From positions 124,001 through 188,000 of the forward strand of contig JAJDAN010000013.1 of assembly GCA_029261855.1 (NCBI GenBank): a stretch of 64,000 nucleotides of DNA. The letters run 5' to 3'. How positions within the stretch are numbered: the first letter of the stretch is position 1; each line of letters starts with the position of its first letter. Positions 1-9,412 of the stretch are shown one piece after another. The notes beneath the pieces are model-generated. The model made no database searches. It worked only from the letters and a program-made list of their open reading frames with translations, and had not been told where the DNA came from. The position numbers and the translations under genes are program-made. This DNA comes from Deltaproteobacteria bacterium. GTDB taxonomy: Bacteria > Myxococcota_A > UBA9160 > UBA4427.

Positions 1-1137
1 TTCGGCTTCACCGCGCAGATGGAAGAGAGCCTCGACAAGGTCGCCACCGGCGATGCTCGTTGGAAGGACGTACTCGACGAGTTCTACGAGGACTTCCGCC
101 GCAAGCTCGAGATCGCCGAAGGCGAGAAGGGCATGCGGCTCAACGAGCCGACGGACACCGACATCGCGTGCCCGGAATGCGGCCGCCACATGCAGATCCG
201 CACGGGCAGCACGGGCGTCTTCCTGGGCTGCTCGGGCTACGCGCTCCCGCCCAAGGAACGCTGCAAGTCGACCTTGAACCTCACGCCCGGCGAAGAAGCG
301 GTCGCCGTGGGCGAGGACGAGGAAGCGGAATCGAAGCGGCTGCTGAAGCGACGCCATTGCAAGAAGTGCAAGACGTCGATGGACAGCTACCTGATCGACG
401 AATCGCGCAAGCTGCACGTCTGCGGCGACAACCCCGACTGTCCCGGCTTCGAGGTCGAGAACGGAACCTTCGCCATCAAGGGCTACGACGGTCCCGAGCT
501 CGAGTGCGACAAGTGCGGCGAGGACATGCAGCTGAAGACCGGCCGCTTTGGCAAGTACTTCGGCTGCACCAGCGACGACTGCAAGAATACCCGCAAGCTG
601 TTGCGCAGCGGCGAGCCGGCCCCGCCCAAGGCAGATCCGATCCCGATGCCGCACCTGCTGTGCGAGAAGTGCGATGACTTCTTCCTGCTGCGAGACGGCG
701 CGGCGGGCATCTTCCTCGCGGCGAGCCAGTTTCCGAAGTACCGGGAGACGCGGCCGCCGCTGGTCGAAGACGTGATCCACGTGAAGGACCAGCTCGATCC
801 GAAGTTCGAGTACCTCACCCGGGCTCCCGTCGCGGACCGGGATGGCAACAAGGCGGTGATCCGCTTCGCGCGCAAGACCCGCGAGCAGTACGTGATGACC
901 GAAGTCGACGGCAAGGCCACCGGTTGGCGCGCGTTCTACGCGGACGACAAATGGGTCGAGCAGATCCCGGAAAAGAAGCCCGCGGCCAAGAAGGCGCGCA
1001 AGAAGGCCGCCAGCAAGAAGACCGGGAAGAAGAAGGCCGCCAGCAAGACCGCCAAGAAGAAGGCCGCCGGCGGACGCAAGAAGGCGCCGTCCGCCAGCAA
1101 GTCGTCGTCGACCCCGAAGCGCAAGGTCGCCCCGTAG
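1..1137 (+). CDS. topA: DNA topoisomerase I, C-terminal part (5' truncated by window)
   Basis: The reading frame is open from base 1 and begins [17 protein letters not shown], which matches the end of the catalytic core of bacterial type IA topoisomerases, so the start lies outside the window. Type IA enzymes relax negative supercoils. The visible part contains three zinc-ribbon modules, with CPECG near residue 57, CKKC near 120 and CDKCG near 170, typical of the DNA-binding C-terminal region. A cysteine-pair module (CEKC) without a full second pair follows, then a conserved tail domain. The last ~50 residues are a Lys/Ala-rich basic tail, a common non-specific DNA-binding extension in high-GC bacteria. 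The family call is firm; the length of the missing N-terminal part cannot be seen. Confidence 0.95.
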   Translation, partial: FGFTAQMEESLDKVATGDARWKDVLDEFYEDFRRKLEIAEGEKGMRLNEPTDTDIACPECGRHMQIRTGSTGVFLGCSGYALPPKERCKSTLNLTPGEEAVAVGEDEEAESKRLLKRRHCKKCKTSMDSYLIDESRKLHVCGDNPDCPGFEVENGTFAIKGYDGPELECDKCGEDMQLKTGRFGKYFGCTSDDCKNTRKLLRSGEPAPPKADPIPMPHLLCEKCDDFFLLRDGAAGIFLAASQFPKYRETRPPLVEDVIHVKDQLDPKFEYLTRAPVADRDGNKAVIRFARKTREQYVMTEVDGKATGWRAFYADDKWVEQIPEKKPAAKKARKKAASKKTGKKKAASKTAKKKAAGGRKKAPSASKSSSTPKRKVAP

Positions 1138-1207
1138 CGACCGCCGACCAGCGTCGAGTCGTTCCGGTATGCTCCCATGGCTGTCCTGGGGATCGCGGGA
1201 GGGAACG

Positions 1208-1888
1208 ATGCTCTGGATTCTTCTGGCCGGGATCTTCTTCGTCGGCATCCATCTGCTGATCGCGGGCACGACGGTTCGCGATCGCTTGGTGGCGCGACTC
1301 GGTGAGCAGGCCTACATGGGCCTCTTTTCCCTGCTCTCCATCGGCGGGCTCGTGTGGCTCTGCTGGGCCTGGTCCGCATCGGACCCGGCGGCGCCCTGGT
1401 GGAGCTGGCTCTCGTTGAAGCCCGTCGTCTGGGTGGGGATGTTCCTGGCCTTCCAGCTGGCGGCCATCGGGCTCACGACCCGGAGTCCGACGGCCGCGGG
1501 CGGTGAAGCGCTGCTCCGGTCCGACGAGCCTGCCACCGGGATCCTTCGCATCACGCGTCATCCCTTCCTGTGGGGCGTTGCGCTGTGGGGCGGCGTCCAT
1601 CTGCTCGTCAATCCGGACGGGCCCGCGTTCCTCTTCTTCGGCGCGTTGCTCAGCCTGGCGCTCCTGGGGCCCCGGTCCATCGATGCGAAGCGCGCCCGCC
1701 GACACGGGGAAGCATGGGAACGCTTTGCGGCGAAGACGTCGAACCTGCCGTTCGCCGCCATCGTTGCCGGACGCAATCGGCTGGTGGTCGGTGAGCTCGG
1801 CGCGTGGCGAGTCGCCCTTGGACTGGCCCTCTATCTGGGCTTCCTCTTCGGGCTGCACCCGCTGCTCTTCGGCGTGCCCGCGCTCTGA
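1208..1888 (+). CDS. NnrU family integral membrane protein
   Basis: A 226-residue hydrophobic protein with about five to six membrane segments. It carries the NnrU/isoprenylcysteine methyltransferase-like signature around residues 105-125 (LRITRHPFLWGVALWG) and the conserved tail motif with HGEAWERFAAKTS. NnrU proteins were named from denitrification clusters, but most copies lie elsewhere and their function is not established; relatives include methanethiol S-methyltransferase. The ATG at 1208 is preferred over upstream starts because GGGAGGGAA lies just before it. The neighbours topA and glyoxalase give no functional hint. Confidence 0.8.
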   Translation: MLWILLAGIFFVGIHLLIAGTTVRDRLVARLGEQAYMGLFSLLSIGGLVWLCWAWSASDPAAPWWSWLSLKPVVWVGMFLAFQLAAIGLTTRSPTAAGGEALLRSDEPATGILRITRHPFLWGVALWGGVHLLVNPDGPAFLFFGALLSLALLGPRSIDAKRARRHGEAWERFAAKTSNLPFAAIVAGRNRLVVGELGAWRVALGLALYLGFLFGLHPLLFGVPAL

Positions 1889-1894
1889 CTCGTC

Positions 1895-2317
1895 CTACCA
1901 CTCCCCCGTGTTTTCCATCGAGGCCCAGGGTTCTGCTGGCGCCAGGGGCTTGCCGGCCTGCAGCAGCTCGATCGAGACTCCGTCGGGCGAGCGCACGAAC
2001 GCCATGTGTCCGTCCCGGGGCGGGCGGTTGATGGTGACGCCGCCATCCTGCAGGCGCTGGCAGGCCGCGTAGATGTCGTCGACCGCGTAGGCGAGGTGGC
2101 CGAAGTTCCGCCCTCCGCCGTAGCCGTCCTTCTCGTCCCAGTTGTGGGTGAGCTCGACCTGCGCCTCGGAATCGCCCGGGGCCGCGAGGAAGACGAGGCT
2201 GAAACGTCCCGCCTCGACGTCGATGCGTCGAAGCTCCTCGAGTCCCAGCTTGTTGCAATAGAAGTCCAGGGATTCGTCGAGGTCCCGGACCCGGACCATC
2301 GTGTGCAGGTACTTCAC
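1895..2317 (-). CDS. gloA: Lactoylglutathione lyase-like VOC protein (glyoxalase I)
   Basis: A 140-residue single-module vicinal-oxygen-chelate protein. The metal-ligand pattern of glyoxalase I is visible: His5 in LHTMVRV, Glu in QVELTHNW, His in FGHLAYAVDD and Glu in SIELLQ. Glyoxalase I isomerises the hemithioacetal of methylglyoxal and glutathione to S-lactoylglutathione in the cytoplasm. The start is GTG, supported by AGGAGAG a few bases upstream. It lies 9 bp after the Sel1-repeat lipoprotein gene on the same strand and is probably co-transcribed with it. A related VOC enzyme of other specificity cannot be excluded, but NPPRDGHMAFV-type segments favour GloA. Confidence 0.85.
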   Translation of the reverse strand: MKYLHTMVRVRDLDESLDFYCNKLGLEELRRIDVEAGRFSLVFLAAPGDSEAQVELTHNWDEKDGYGGGRNFGHLAYAVDDIYAACQRLQDGGVTINRPPRDGHMAFVRSPDGVSIELLQAGKPLAPAEPWASMENTGEW

Positions 2318-2326
2318 GAACTCTCC

Positions 2327-3793
2327 TCAGTCGGTGTTGGCGGGGTTGTTGCCAGGCGGTGCGTGGGGCTGGGCCGGCTGCTTCCGGACGCGCGCCTGGG
2401 ACGCTCGCCTCAGCTCGGCGATCTGGTTCTTGGATATGCCCTTCTCGAGACGGCCGAGCTGGTCGCTGGCGGAAGCGTTTCCGTTCTGTGCCGCCGAAGT
2501 CAGCCAGTAGTGTGCCTCGGACCGGTCCCTCTCAAAACCATCGCCGCGTCCGTAGGCGAGGCCGAGGAAGAGCTGCGCCTGGGGGTCTCCCTGGTTCGCC
2601 GCGCGCAGCAGCCATTCCCCCGCGAGAGCTTCGTTCCGGAAGGTCCCGATGCCGTCGTGGTACATGGCGGCTACGGCCATCATCGCGCTGACGTCGCCGG
2701 CCTTGGCAGCGGGCAGATAGTAGGTGAATGCGCCCTCGGGGTCGGGCTCTCCGCCGCGACCCTCGAGCAGCATGCGCGCGAGCAGGACCCCCGCCTCGGT
2801 CATCTTGGCGTCGGCCGCGCGGCGCAGCCATTGCACCGCCATGACGTCGTTCTGGAGAACACCGTCGCCTGTGAGGTAGCGCCTCGCGTAGGCGAGCTGC
2901 GCTTCCGGGAGGTTCGCTTCGGCAGCGCGGCGACACCATCCGACCGCGGCGATCGGGTCCGCGTGGAGCCGGCACGCCGCGAACATGGCGTCGCGATCGC
3001 CGGCCTCGGCGGCCTTCTCGTACCACTGGGCGGCGGCGGCGGGATCGGCGGGCCAGAGATCGCCTCGTTCGTAGTGGTGTGCCAGCTCGAGGGTGGCGGT
3101 CGCATCGCCGTGATCCGCCGCGCGCGTCAGCCACATCTGCGCAGCGCCCAGATCCTGCGGGACGCCCCGACCCTCGCGGTGGAGGACGTAGAGGTTGCGT
3201 TCCGATCCCGCGTGCTGCAGTTCCGCCGCCCGCAGCAGCCAGGCGCTTCCCTCGCTCGGGTCCTCTGCGACGCCCCAACCGTTGAGGTAGAGGGTGCCGA
3301 GAAAATTCATCGCGTCCGCGTGGCCTTGTTCTGCGGCCGCGAGGAAGAAGCTGCGGGCCTTGGCGGGGTCGCTGAAGACGCCGCGGTCGTTGCGCATGTA
3401 GAGGCGAGCGAGGGCGTACTGTGCATCGGCACTCCCCGCGTCCGCGGCCGCGGTGTAGAGCTCGGCGGCCCGCCCGTGGTTCACCGAGGTCCCGATGCCC
3501 TCCGCGTGGCGACGAGCCAGCTCGACCTGCGCGGGCACGTGTCCTTGCCCTGCGGCCCCCTCGAGCAGCCGAAGCGCCTCCTTGGATTTCGAGTCGGCCA
3601 TCGACAGGGCGCGGGTGTAGCGGGCTTCGGCACGGTCCGACTCCGGCGCCTCGCGGACGTCGCCGCAGCCGGACAGGAGGCATAGGGACAGCACGGCGAC
3701 GCCCGACCAGCAGGCAACCCGGTGGCGCCCGCCGGGGTCTGTCGAAGCACGTCGGGGTATGGAGGCCGAGCGAGGCATGGACCCTCGAGTCAT
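2327..3793 (-). CDS. Sel1-repeat (TPR-like) lipoprotein
   Basis: About 488 residues. A lipoprotein signal peptide ends in LLSGC near residue 43, so the protein should be lipid-anchored on the periplasmic side of a membrane. From roughly residue 55 onward there are ten or so Sel1-type repeats (A...LG..Y..G.GV..D...A..W...AA..G), for example YALARLYMRNDRGVFSDPAKA. Such solenoids act as protein-protein scaffolds, often in envelope or signalling complexes; the partner is unknown. A second in-frame ATG at 3778 has a better ribosome-binding site (GAGGG) and may be the real start. It is followed after 9 bp by the glyoxalase gene. Confidence 0.8.
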   Translation of the reverse strand: MTRGSMPRSASIPRRASTDPGGRHRVACWSGVAVLSLCLLSGCGDVREAPESDRAEARYTRALSMADSKSKEALRLLEGAAGQGHVPAQVELARRHAEGIGTSVNHGRAAELYTAAADAGSADAQYALARLYMRNDRGVFSDPAKARSFFLAAAEQGHADAMNFLGTLYLNGWGVAEDPSEGSAWLLRAAELQHAGSERNLYVLHREGRGVPQDLGAAQMWLTRAADHGDATATLELAHHYERGDLWPADPAAAAQWYEKAAEAGDRDAMFAACRLHADPIAAVGWCRRAAEANLPEAQLAYARRYLTGDGVLQNDVMAVQWLRRAADAKMTEAGVLLARMLLEGRGGEPDPEGAFTYYLPAAKAGDVSAMMAVAAMYHDGIGTFRNEALAGEWLLRAANQGDPQAQLFLGLAYGRGDGFERDRSEAHYWLTSAAQNGNASASDQLGRLEKGISKNQIAELRRASQARVRKQPAQPHAPPGNNPANTD

Positions 3794-3884
3794 GGGAGTC
3801 CCGAATTCGGAATCGGTCCGGCGACGTTACCCCGGACCCGCGCCGACCGTACTGCTGGCAGATGCGCCTCCCGCGGGGGCGAGG

Positions 3885-3911
3885 TTGGCATTCGCTGGCC
3901 TGCATTAGACT
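3885..3911 (+). promoter_or_regulatory. Possible sigma-70 promoter upstream of dsbD
   Basis: TTGGCA (3885-3890) and TAGACT (3906-3911) face the dsbD start at 3980 in the 186-bp divergent gap. The 15-bp spacer is shorter than ideal, so this is only a candidate. Confidence 0.3.
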
Positions 3912-3979
3912 GCCGCGCGTCGCCACGCGAAACCGTGCGCGGGGGGACGCCGCGCAAGCGAGGGAGTCGGGTCGAGGTG

Positions 3980-6316
3980 ATGAAGTCGTTCCAGCACATA
4001 GGGGTCGCGCTCGCAGGGGTCGTCGGGCTGCTCGCGGCCGGCGTGTCCGCGGCGGCTCCGGGCGCCACGGGGGCGGACGCCTTCGACGGGGACGATCCGC
4101 GCGTCCGTGCCGAGCTGGTGGTCGATGCCGATACCCTGCGTCCCGGTCAGCCCGTCCGGATCGGGGTCCTGCTCGACATGGATCCGGGTTGGCACGTGTA
4201 CTGGCGCAACGCGGGCGAATCGGGGCTGCCGACCGAGCTCGCCTGGGATTTCCCGGGCGCCGAAGTCGGCCCGATCCGGTGGCCCGTTCCCGCCGTCTTC
4301 GAGGAATCCGACGGCTTCCTCACGACCTACGGCTACGCCGATCAGGTGCTGTTGACCAACGAGGCCGTCGTCTCCGCGAGCGCCGCAGGCATGGCGCGCA
4401 TCGCGGTGACCGTGGACTTCGTCACCTGTCACATCGGCTGCATTCCGGGGAGCATCGAGCTCGCGCGGGTGCTGCCCGTGTCGAACGCCGGAGGTCCCGC
4501 GCCTGCGGTCGTCCAGCAGCTCTTCGCGTCCTGGGAGCGCCGCCTGCCGGTGTCGCCCGAGGCGCTCGGTCTACAGGTCGATGCCCTGCAGTCGCTGAGC
4601 GCCGTTCGTCCCGCCGACGACTTCAAGGCCGCGCTGGTGGTGCGTTGCCCCGCGGCGTCCCGAGAGCGCTGCGGAGACCTGCGCCTGGCGGCGACGTCGG
4701 CGAAGGACGCGTTCATTCCCGAAGAGCTCCCGACCGTCGAGCTCGAGACGGTCGCCCACGTCGAGCAGCCGGACGCCGGCTTCGCGCTGGTGATCGACGC
4801 GGAGGCATCGCCCGATGATCCGGGCAGCTTCGAGCAGCGCATGCGGGGGCTCGTCCCCGTCTCGCTCTCGGCGGCGGGCGAGACGGCGCACATCGAGATC
4901 GACGTGCCGCTGGCGCGCACCTTCGCCGGTCAGCCGGTGGTCGCCGTCGATAATCCGTTGTGGACGGCAACGGGCGGCTTCGCACCACCGACGCCCGATC
5001 TATCGCTCCTGTACGCCTTCGGCCTGGCGTTGCTCGGTGGGCTGATTCTGAACCTGATGCCCTGCGTGCTTCCGATCCTGGCCATCAAGGTCTTCCACGT
5101 GGCAGAGGTGGCGCATCACAGTCGCCGGGAAGTGCTCGGTCACGGTGCGGCGTATACCGCGGGCGTGCTGGCTTCCATGGCCGCGCTGGCCGGCGTCGTC
5201 ATCGGTCTACGCGCGGCGGGGACCGCCGTCGGATGGGGGTTCCAGTTCCAGGAGCCGGTCTTCATCGCCGGCATGGCGACCCTGCTCGTGGTCTTCGCCC
5301 TGAACCTGTTCGGCGTGTTCGAGGTGACCTTTCAGCCCACCACCGATCTCGGAGCCGGTGGGACGGGGCTGCGCCGGAGCTTCTTCGAGGGGCTGCTTGC
5401 CGTGGTGCTCGCGACGCCGTGCACCGCGCCCTTCCTCGGCACCGCCGTCGGCTTCGCGTTCGCCAGCAGCTCCCCGGTGATCCTGGCCATGTTCCTCGCC
5501 ATCGGCCTCGGGCTCGCGGCGCCCTATGCGATGGTCGCTCTGGTGCCCGGCTGGGCGAAGCTGATCCCGCGGCCCGGCGCCTGGATGGTGCAGGTCCGGC
5601 GCGTGCTCGGCTTCTCGCTGATCGCCACGGTGGTGTGGTTGCTGTGGGTGATGGGTCGGTCCGTGGGCGTCGACGCCCAGGCGTTGGTGCTCGCGTATCT
5701 CGTCGCGGTGGCGTTCCTGGCCTGGGTCTTCGGGGTCGTTCAGCGTTCGCCCGGGCGAGGGCGGGTGCTGGCGAGTGGTGTCGCGTGCCTGGTGCTGGCT
5801 GCAATCGGGATGGTCGGCCTGCCCCTGGACCCGGCTCCGCGGGCGGCGCTGGCCGACGGCGGGGAGGGCGCGACGGGCGACCACGAGGTGGTCTGGCGAC
5901 CGTACGACCTGGCCGTGATTCGCGGCGAGCTGGCCCAGGGGCGTCCGGTCTTCGTCGACTTCACCGCCGACTGGTGCATCACCTGCAAGGTGAACGAGTC
6001 CGTGGTCCTCGACGATTCGCGCGTCAAGCAGGAACTCTCGCGTTTGGCCGTGGCGACCTTCAAGGCGGACTGGACCCTCTACGACGACGACATCCGACAG
6101 GTCCTCGCGAGCTTCGGCAAGGCCGGGGTTCCCATGTACCTGGTCTACGGCCCCGCGTCCCCGGGCGAGCCGGTCGTATTGCCGGAACTCTTGACCGTCG
6201 ACGTCGTTCTCGACGCCCTGCGAAACGCCGCGGGTCCGTCGGGAGCGGCGCTCACCAATGCGCCCGGTGGTGATTCCGAGCCGAGCCCCGTCAAGGGGCG
6301 ACAGGAGAAGTCATGA
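3980..6316 (+). CDS. dsbD: Protein-disulfide reductase, DsbD/ScsB-like
   Basis: A 778-residue protein with the full DsbD architecture. A signal peptide covers residues 1-26 and is followed by a periplasmic DsbD-alpha-type domain (about 30-340). The membrane domain (about 345-620) carries the two transport cysteines in NLMPCVLP (Cys362) and TPCTAPF (Cys481). The C-terminal thioredoxin domain has WCITC (Cys666/Cys669). DsbD moves electrons from cytoplasmic thioredoxin across the inner membrane to periplasmic partners. The long N-terminal domain with its CHIGCIPG motif is nearer the ScsB-type subfamily than E. coli DsbD. The ATG at 3980 gives a clean signal peptide; longer in-frame extensions upstream do not. 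It overlaps the following redoxin gene by 4 nt (ATGA), so that protein is a plausible electron acceptor. Confidence 0.9.
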   Translation: MKSFQHIGVALAGVVGLLAAGVSAAAPGATGADAFDGDDPRVRAELVVDADTLRPGQPVRIGVLLDMDPGWHVYWRNAGESGLPTELAWDFPGAEVGPIRWPVPAVFEESDGFLTTYGYADQVLLTNEAVVSASAAGMARIAVTVDFVTCHIGCIPGSIELARVLPVSNAGGPAPAVVQQLFASWERRLPVSPEALGLQVDALQSLSAVRPADDFKAALVVRCPAASRERCGDLRLAATSAKDAFIPEELPTVELETVAHVEQPDAGFALVIDAEASPDDPGSFEQRMRGLVPVSLSAAGETAHIEIDVPLARTFAGQPVVAVDNPLWTATGGFAPPTPDLSLLYAFGLALLGGLILNLMPCVLPILAIKVFHVAEVAHHSRREVLGHGAAYTAGVLASMAALAGVVIGLRAAGTAVGWGFQFQEPVFIAGMATLLVVFALNLFGVFEVTFQPTTDLGAGGTGLRRSFFEGLLAVVLATPCTAPFLGTAVGFAFASSSPVILAMFLAIGLGLAAPYAMVALVPGWAKLIPRPGAWMVQVRRVLGFSLIATVVWLLWVMGRSVGVDAQALVLAYLVAVAFLAWVFGVVQRSPGRGRVLASGVACLVLAAIGMVGLPLDPAPRAALADGGEGATGDHEVVWRPYDLAVIRGELAQGRPVFVDFTADWCITCKVNESVVLDDSRVKQELSRLAVATFKADWTLYDDDIRQVLASFGKAGVPMYLVYGPASPGEPVVLPELLTVDVVLDALRNAAGPSGAALTNAPGGDSEPSPVKGRQEKS

Positions 6317-6894
6317 TTCGAAGGACCCTGCTCGTCGTACTGTCATCCTTTCTGGCGGCTGTCGTTGCGAACGCCGCCGAGACGCCTCGCGTGGGCTCGC
6401 CTGCGCCGGCCTTTGCGCTCGCGGATGAGGAGGGCGTGACCCACGACCTCACCCGCTACCGCGGCAAGACCGTGGTCCTCGAGTGGACGAACCCGGGCTG
6501 CCCCTACGTGAAGCGGCACTACCGCGCGGACACCATGGAGAAGCTCGCCGTCCAGTACCAGGCGGACGTCGTCTGGCTCGCCGTCAACTCGACCCACAGC
6601 AACACGCCCGAAGAATCCCGCGCATGGAAGCAGGAGCAGGGGTTCCAGTACGCCACCCTGCAGGACGCCGACGGCAGCGTGGGTCGGCTCTACGGCGCGA
6701 CGACGACACCGGACATGTTCGTGATCGATCCAGAGGGCGTGCTGCGCTACGCGGGCGCCATCGACGACGATCCGCGGGGCAAGAGCGAAGCCCCCGACAA
6801 CTACGTCGACGGCGCCATCGGCGCGTTGCTCGCCGGCAACAATCCAGACCCGGCGAAGACCCGCCCCTACGGCTGCAGCGTCAAGTACGAGTAG
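6313..6894 (+). CDS. Secreted thioredoxin-fold / redoxin protein
   Basis: A 193-residue exported protein with a signal peptide ending near VANAAE. An AhpC/TSA-redoxin fold follows, with VGSPAPAFALADEEG, VVLEWTNPGCPYVKRHY and TTTPDMFVIDPEG. Only one cysteine is present at the active-site loop (NPGCPYV); a second lies close to the C-terminus (PYGCSVKYE), so resolution would have to use that distant cysteine or an outside partner. The start overlaps dsbD by four bases, implying translational coupling, and fits a role as a periplasmic thiol protein reduced by DsbD. Peroxidase versus thiol-reductase activity cannot be decided from sequence. Confidence 0.8.
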   Translation: MIRRTLLVVLSSFLAAVVANAAETPRVGSPAPAFALADEEGVTHDLTRYRGKTVVLEWTNPGCPYVKRHYRADTMEKLAVQYQADVVWLAVNSTHSNTPEESRAWKQEQGFQYATLQDADGSVGRLYGATTTPDMFVIDPEGVLRYAGAIDDDPRGKSEAPDNYVDGAIGALLAGNNPDPAKTRPYGCSVKYE

Positions 6895-6914
6895 GCGGCC
6901 ATCCAGCCAGTCGA

Positions 6915-8015
6915 TCAGTCGAAGGGGATCTGCGCGGCCTTCGAGATGGCGCGCAGGTCCTCGACGACGGGCAGGACGAGCGGGATGCCGCTGGCTTCCC
7001 GCACCCCCTCCGCCTCGCGTTCCGGGTCTCCCGGGACGAGCGGGCCGTTCGTTCCGGGTGCGGGCCTGGTGGCCCGCAGGGTGCGCACGTAGTCGTCGAT
7101 CTGCGCGCGGAACTCGTCCGGGTCGATGAACGCGTCGATGCGCATGGCGCCGAAGAAGTGTCCGATGCCCTTGCCGACGCTGCGGGACGGAATCGTCTGG
7201 CGAAGCGCGAACGGCGGAGCGAAGGGTCCCCAGTTGGCGCCGGACAACACACAGCAGAGCACGTCGACCATCAGCGCCAGGCAGTAGCCCTTGTGACCAC
7301 CCTGCTCGCGCCGGCTGCCCAGGGGCAGCAGCGCGCCCCCCTCGATCATGGCATCCGGGTCGTGGGTCTCACTTCCGGCGGCATCGATCGCCCAGCCGTC
7401 GGGGATCGGCTCCTGCCGCCGCTTGGCGATCTCGACCTTCCCGTAGGCGACCGCGCAGGTCGCCATGTCGATCACGATGTCGGGCTCGTCGCGACCGGGA
7501 AAGCCGATGGCGATGGGATTCGTTCCGAGCATCCGCTCGGCGCCCCAGAGCGGCGCGACCAGGGAGGTGGTGTTCGTCATCGACCAGCCGATCTGACCGC
7601 GCGCCAGCGCCTCGAGGACGTAGTAGCCGGCGATGCCGTAGTGGTTGGTGTTGCAGACGCTGACCCAACCCGTGCCGGCATCCTCCGACTTGTCGAGGGC
7701 GATGCGGTTCGCCTTGGGGCCGACCACCAGGCCCAGTCCGTTGTCCCCGTCGACGGTCGCCGTCGATGCGCTCTCGCGAACGACGCGGATGCGGGGACGC
7801 GGGTTGATGCGGCCGTGTTCGAGCATGTCGTAGTAGGTGCGCAGCCGCGCCACGCCGTGCGAGTCGATCCCGCGCAGGTCGCTGCGGGCCAGCACGTCGG
7901 CGGCGAGCGACGCGTCCTCGTCCGGCACGTCGAAGTGCGTGAAGACCCGGCGGCTGAAATCCCGCAGCAGGTCGGCGGGGTACACCCGGGTGGGGATGGA
8001 AGACTCGTCGCTCAT
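6915..8015 (-). CDS. Ldh family (malate/L-lactate/ureidoglycolate type) oxidoreductase
   Basis: A 366-residue NAD(P)-dependent dehydrogenase of the MDH2/YlbC/AllD family. Family hallmarks include SDLRGIDSHGVARL (the conserved Asp-Ser-His loop), VCNTNHYGIAGYY, LGTNPIAIGFP and GHKGYCLALMVDVL. The substrate within this family (lactate, malate, ureidoglycolate, sulfolactate or a sugar acid) cannot be told from sequence. It lies 13 bp downstream of the FAD-dependent oxidoreductase gene on the same strand, so the two probably act in one small catabolic operon on an amino or hydroxy acid. Confidence 0.88.
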   Translation of the reverse strand: MSDESSIPTRVYPADLLRDFSRRVFTHFDVPDEDASLAADVLARSDLRGIDSHGVARLRTYYDMLEHGRINPRPRIRVVRESASTATVDGDNGLGLVVGPKANRIALDKSEDAGTGWVSVCNTNHYGIAGYYVLEALARGQIGWSMTNTTSLVAPLWGAERMLGTNPIAIGFPGRDEPDIVIDMATCAVAYGKVEIAKRRQEPIPDGWAIDAAGSETHDPDAMIEGGALLPLGSRREQGGHKGYCLALMVDVLCCVLSGANWGPFAPPFALRQTIPSRSVGKGIGHFFGAMRIDAFIDPDEFRAQIDDYVRTLRATRPAPGTNGPLVPGDPEREAEGVREASGIPLVLPVVEDLRAISKAAQIPFD

Positions 8016-8028
8016 GACCCGGGTGATA

Positions 8029-9312
8029 TCAGATGTGGAGGTCTTCGGTCACCCATCGCGAGGGGTCACCGAAGCGGTCTCGGGACAGCGCGCGGATGTC
8101 ACACGGCCCGCGCTCGCCGTGGCGTGCGCGGTCGCCGATCTCGTCCGCGAGAGCCGTGGCGATCCCGTAGGACTGCATCACCCCGCGACCGGTGAACGAG
8201 TGCGCCTCGTAGAGGTTCGCGAAGCCCCGTACCGGGCCCGCGATGCCGCTGCGATCTGGGGTGACCGCATACAGTCCCGACCAGCCGCGCAGGTGTCCGC
8301 AGCGTTCGAAGCTCGAGGCCCGGTGCGCGAGGCGCGGCCACACCCAGGTCTCGAAGAAGTCGCGTCCGTCGTAGCCGAAGTCGAAGCCCGGGGCCTCGTC
8401 GGGGATCGAGTAGCCGGCCAGGACGTGCGCGCCTTCCGGGTGGAAGTAGAGGTCGCTCGCGTCGACGATCATGCCCGCGTCGGCGAGGTCGACGCCGGGC
8501 GCGAGGTCCTCGGGGTGGACGTCCACCAGGCAGATCTGACGTCGCACGGGCTCGGTGACGTCGCTGACGCCGATCTTCGCCGAGAACACCGGCGACCAGG
8601 CGCCGAGGCAGTTCACCACGCTCTCACACGGGACGTGGAGCTCTTCCTCTACGGCGCCCGCCGGGACCCGGTGGCTCGTCAGGATGTCCTCGATGACGCC
8701 TTCGTCGTCGACCCGGCCTCTCGCCCGGACGGCGACCACCTCGACGGCCTCGACCCGGCGCAGGGCGGACGCGACCCGACGCGTCGAAACACCCGTCACG
8801 TAGTGCCGGTCGAAGAATCGCACGCCGAGGGCCTCCGCCTCGCGCCGGAACCAGGCGCGAACGGCGTTGGGGTTGACGAGCCCGTCCCGGGGCGACCAGG
8901 TCGCGCCCACCAGCTCGTCGAGGTTGCGGTCGAGCACCGGGAAGCGGCGTGCCACGTCGACGATCGACACCGCCTCGACGTCCAAGCCGAAGTCGTTCTG
9001 GAGCGCGGTCATGGCCCGCGCGCGCGCGAAGCGTTCGGCGTCGTCGTAGAGCCACAGATAGCCGCAAGCACGGAACCCGAAGTCGTCCGAATGTTGCCGG
9101 AAGAAGTCGAGGGTGGCCGCGCAGGTTGCGATGTTGACAGGCTGCCACCAGGTGGCCCGGGCGCCGCCCGCGTTGAGCTCGGAAGACGCGTACAGCCCGG
9201 CGAGGTCGAGATCGGCCACGACGATCTCCTCGAGGCCGCTCCGCGCCAGCGCCCAGGCGACGCTGGTGCCAATGATGCCACCCCCGACGATCAGGACGTT
9301 GGCTCGGTCCAT
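8029..9312 (-). CDS. FAD-dependent oxidoreductase (DAO / sarcosine oxidase-like)
   Basis: A 427-residue flavoprotein of the D-amino-acid oxidase superfamily. The dinucleotide-binding motif VLIVGGGIIGTSVAWAL is at the extreme N-terminus. It is followed by the acidic turn VVADLD and, near the C-terminus, a FAD-contact region (GLYAVTPDRSGIAGPV and HSFTGRGVMQSYGI). Related enzymes oxidise secondary or tertiary amines (sarcosine, dimethylglycine) or amino acids. The ATG at 9312 places the Rossmann motif at residues 7-12; longer in-frame versions add a non-conserved segment. It is transcribed away from the DUF2889 gene across a 100-bp gap and precedes the Ldh-type gene. Confidence 0.87.
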   Translation of the reverse strand: MDRANVLIVGGGIIGTSVAWALARSGLEEIVVADLDLAGLYASSELNAGGARATWWQPVNIATCAATLDFFRQHSDDFGFRACGYLWLYDDAERFARARAMTALQNDFGLDVEAVSIVDVARRFPVLDRNLDELVGATWSPRDGLVNPNAVRAWFRREAEALGVRFFDRHYVTGVSTRRVASALRRVEAVEVVAVRARGRVDDEGVIEDILTSHRVPAGAVEEELHVPCESVVNCLGAWSPVFSAKIGVSDVTEPVRRQICLVDVHPEDLAPGVDLADAGMIVDASDLYFHPEGAHVLAGYSIPDEAPGFDFGYDGRDFFETWVWPRLAHRASSFERCGHLRGWSGLYAVTPDRSGIAGPVRGFANLYEAHSFTGRGVMQSYGIATALADEIGDRARHGERGPCDIRALSRDRFGDPSRWVTEDLHI

Positions 9313-9412
9313 TCCGTCTCCGCGGCAGGCAAGATACTCGAAGAGGCGGGCGTGCCGAATGATGTCGTCCGGTGGCGGTGGGGAAGCTGCGTCGAGTCGA
9401 TATGCTCGCGTC

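Noticed and set aside
2006-3685. Long + strand ORF opposite the Sel1 gene (559 residues)
   Set aside because: It is the antisense shadow of a repeat-rich, GC-biased gene; its translation has no domain and no ribosome site.
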